A stretch of 62,813 nucleotides of DNA, taken from the NCBI RefSeq assembly GCF_002224125.1, contig NZ_NCSM01000008.1, positions 1-62,813 on the forward strand, given 5' to 3'. This document shows, one piece after another, positions 62,526-62,813 of this stretch. The notes beneath the pieces were generated by a model. The model saw only the letters and a program-made list of their open reading frames with translations. It searched no databases and was not told the DNA's origin. Each line of letters begins with the position of its first letter. Position 1 is the first letter of the stretch. Position numbers and translations under genes: made by a program. The DNA is from Streptomyces sp. NBS 14/10. Its GTDB lineage: Bacteria; Actinomycetota; Actinomycetes; Streptomycetales; Streptomycetaceae.

Positions 62526-62813
62526 GGCGACGCCGGTGACTCCCTGCGTCGTCGGCCGCGGTGGCGCGGTGGCCTGACGCCCGCGGGCTCGCGCGGCCGC
62601 GCGTGCGCCGCGAGGGCGCGGTGTGCGCGTCGCGTCGGCGGTGGCTTCCTGCGTCGCGGCCGCGCTTGCGCTGCGGCCGCGAGGGATGGCGGCCCGCAAC
62701 GCGCGGCTGCGCGACGGCTGCGGCGGCGTGCTGAGGCGGTGACGCGGTGGCGTGACGCCGGCGCTCGCGCCGCGGTGACGTGCTCGCGCCGCGGTGACGT
62801 GCTCGCGCCGCGG
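62526..62813. repeat. GC-rich non-coding end region with 19-bp tandem repeats
   Basis: No gene or clear signal. The final 53 bases contain gctcgcgccgcggtgacgt in tandem (two full copies and a partial third), and the preceding 200 bases hold many gcggccgcg/cgcggccgc inverted words. The window ends inside this array, so its full length is unknown. Confidence 0.6.

Overview
The window is high-GC actinobacterial DNA and almost certainly chromosomal Streptomyces. The evidence is third-position G/C codon use, many GTG and TTG starts, a conservon, a bldA-type tRNA-Leu(UAA), an rpfA-type c-di-AMP riboswitch leader and a Rex-type operator before ndh. From memory, two blocks keep the S. coelicolor order: pccB-birA-cya-(ECH)-GGDEF-hutH on the left, and rpf-rpfA-eno-ftsB-like-DUF501-ppx-ndh-cfa-FtsX ABC and bldA through thiolase-SGNH hydrolase-CBS on the right. 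Accessory DNA sits between them.

Layout. 1-12.0 kb: 5' end of an acyl-CoA carboxylase gene, biotin ligase, class III adenylate cyclase, a P450 without the K-helix Arg, enoyl-CoA hydratase, GAF-GGDEF protein, histidine ammonia-lyase, a small LAxTG wall-anchored protein, an L,D-transpeptidase lipoprotein, and a TnpB element whose two ends can be joined to rebuild its target site, the start of an FtsX-type permease relic. 12-24 kb: RDD protein, VOC protein, DUF2079 membrane protein, lipoprotein HNH nuclease, two export-associated proteins, an orphan N6-methylase-like protein with an altered motif IV, a membrane protein/Ser-Thr kinase pair, SurA-like lipoprotein and MazG. 24-30.2 kb: a leftward conservon (cvnA-B-C-D, then two P450s and an enoyl-CoA hydratase-like protein); its cvnC carries a TTA codon. 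30.8-41.5 kb: a lone P450, a dispersed repeat, two Rpf-like muralytic proteins, enolase, FtsB-like protein, DUF501, Ppx, type II NADH dehydrogenase and cyclopropane synthase.

41.7-62.8 kb: MacB/FtsX-type ABC exporter, the tRNA-Leu(UAA), a Bax inhibitor-1 protein, small conserved proteins, thiolase, SGNH hydrolase, cystathionine beta-synthase, a second copy of the dispersed repeat (inverted), a small membrane protein, MatB-like acyl-CoA synthetase, a four-gene OpuC-type compatible-solute ABC operon, an ammonia-lyase homologue without the MIO triad, an RpiR regulator and a final membrane protein.

The main themes are second-messenger and developmental control (cAMP synthesis, c-di-GMP synthesis, c-di-AMP sensing, bldA and a TTA-containing conservon) and cell-wall remodelling (two Rpf proteins, L,D-transpeptidase, LAxTG anchor). 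Several proteins belong to enzyme families but have lost a hallmark residue: two P450s, the ammonia-lyase homologue, the methylase and one enoyl-CoA hydratase. All functional calls are from reading sequence; no database search was run.
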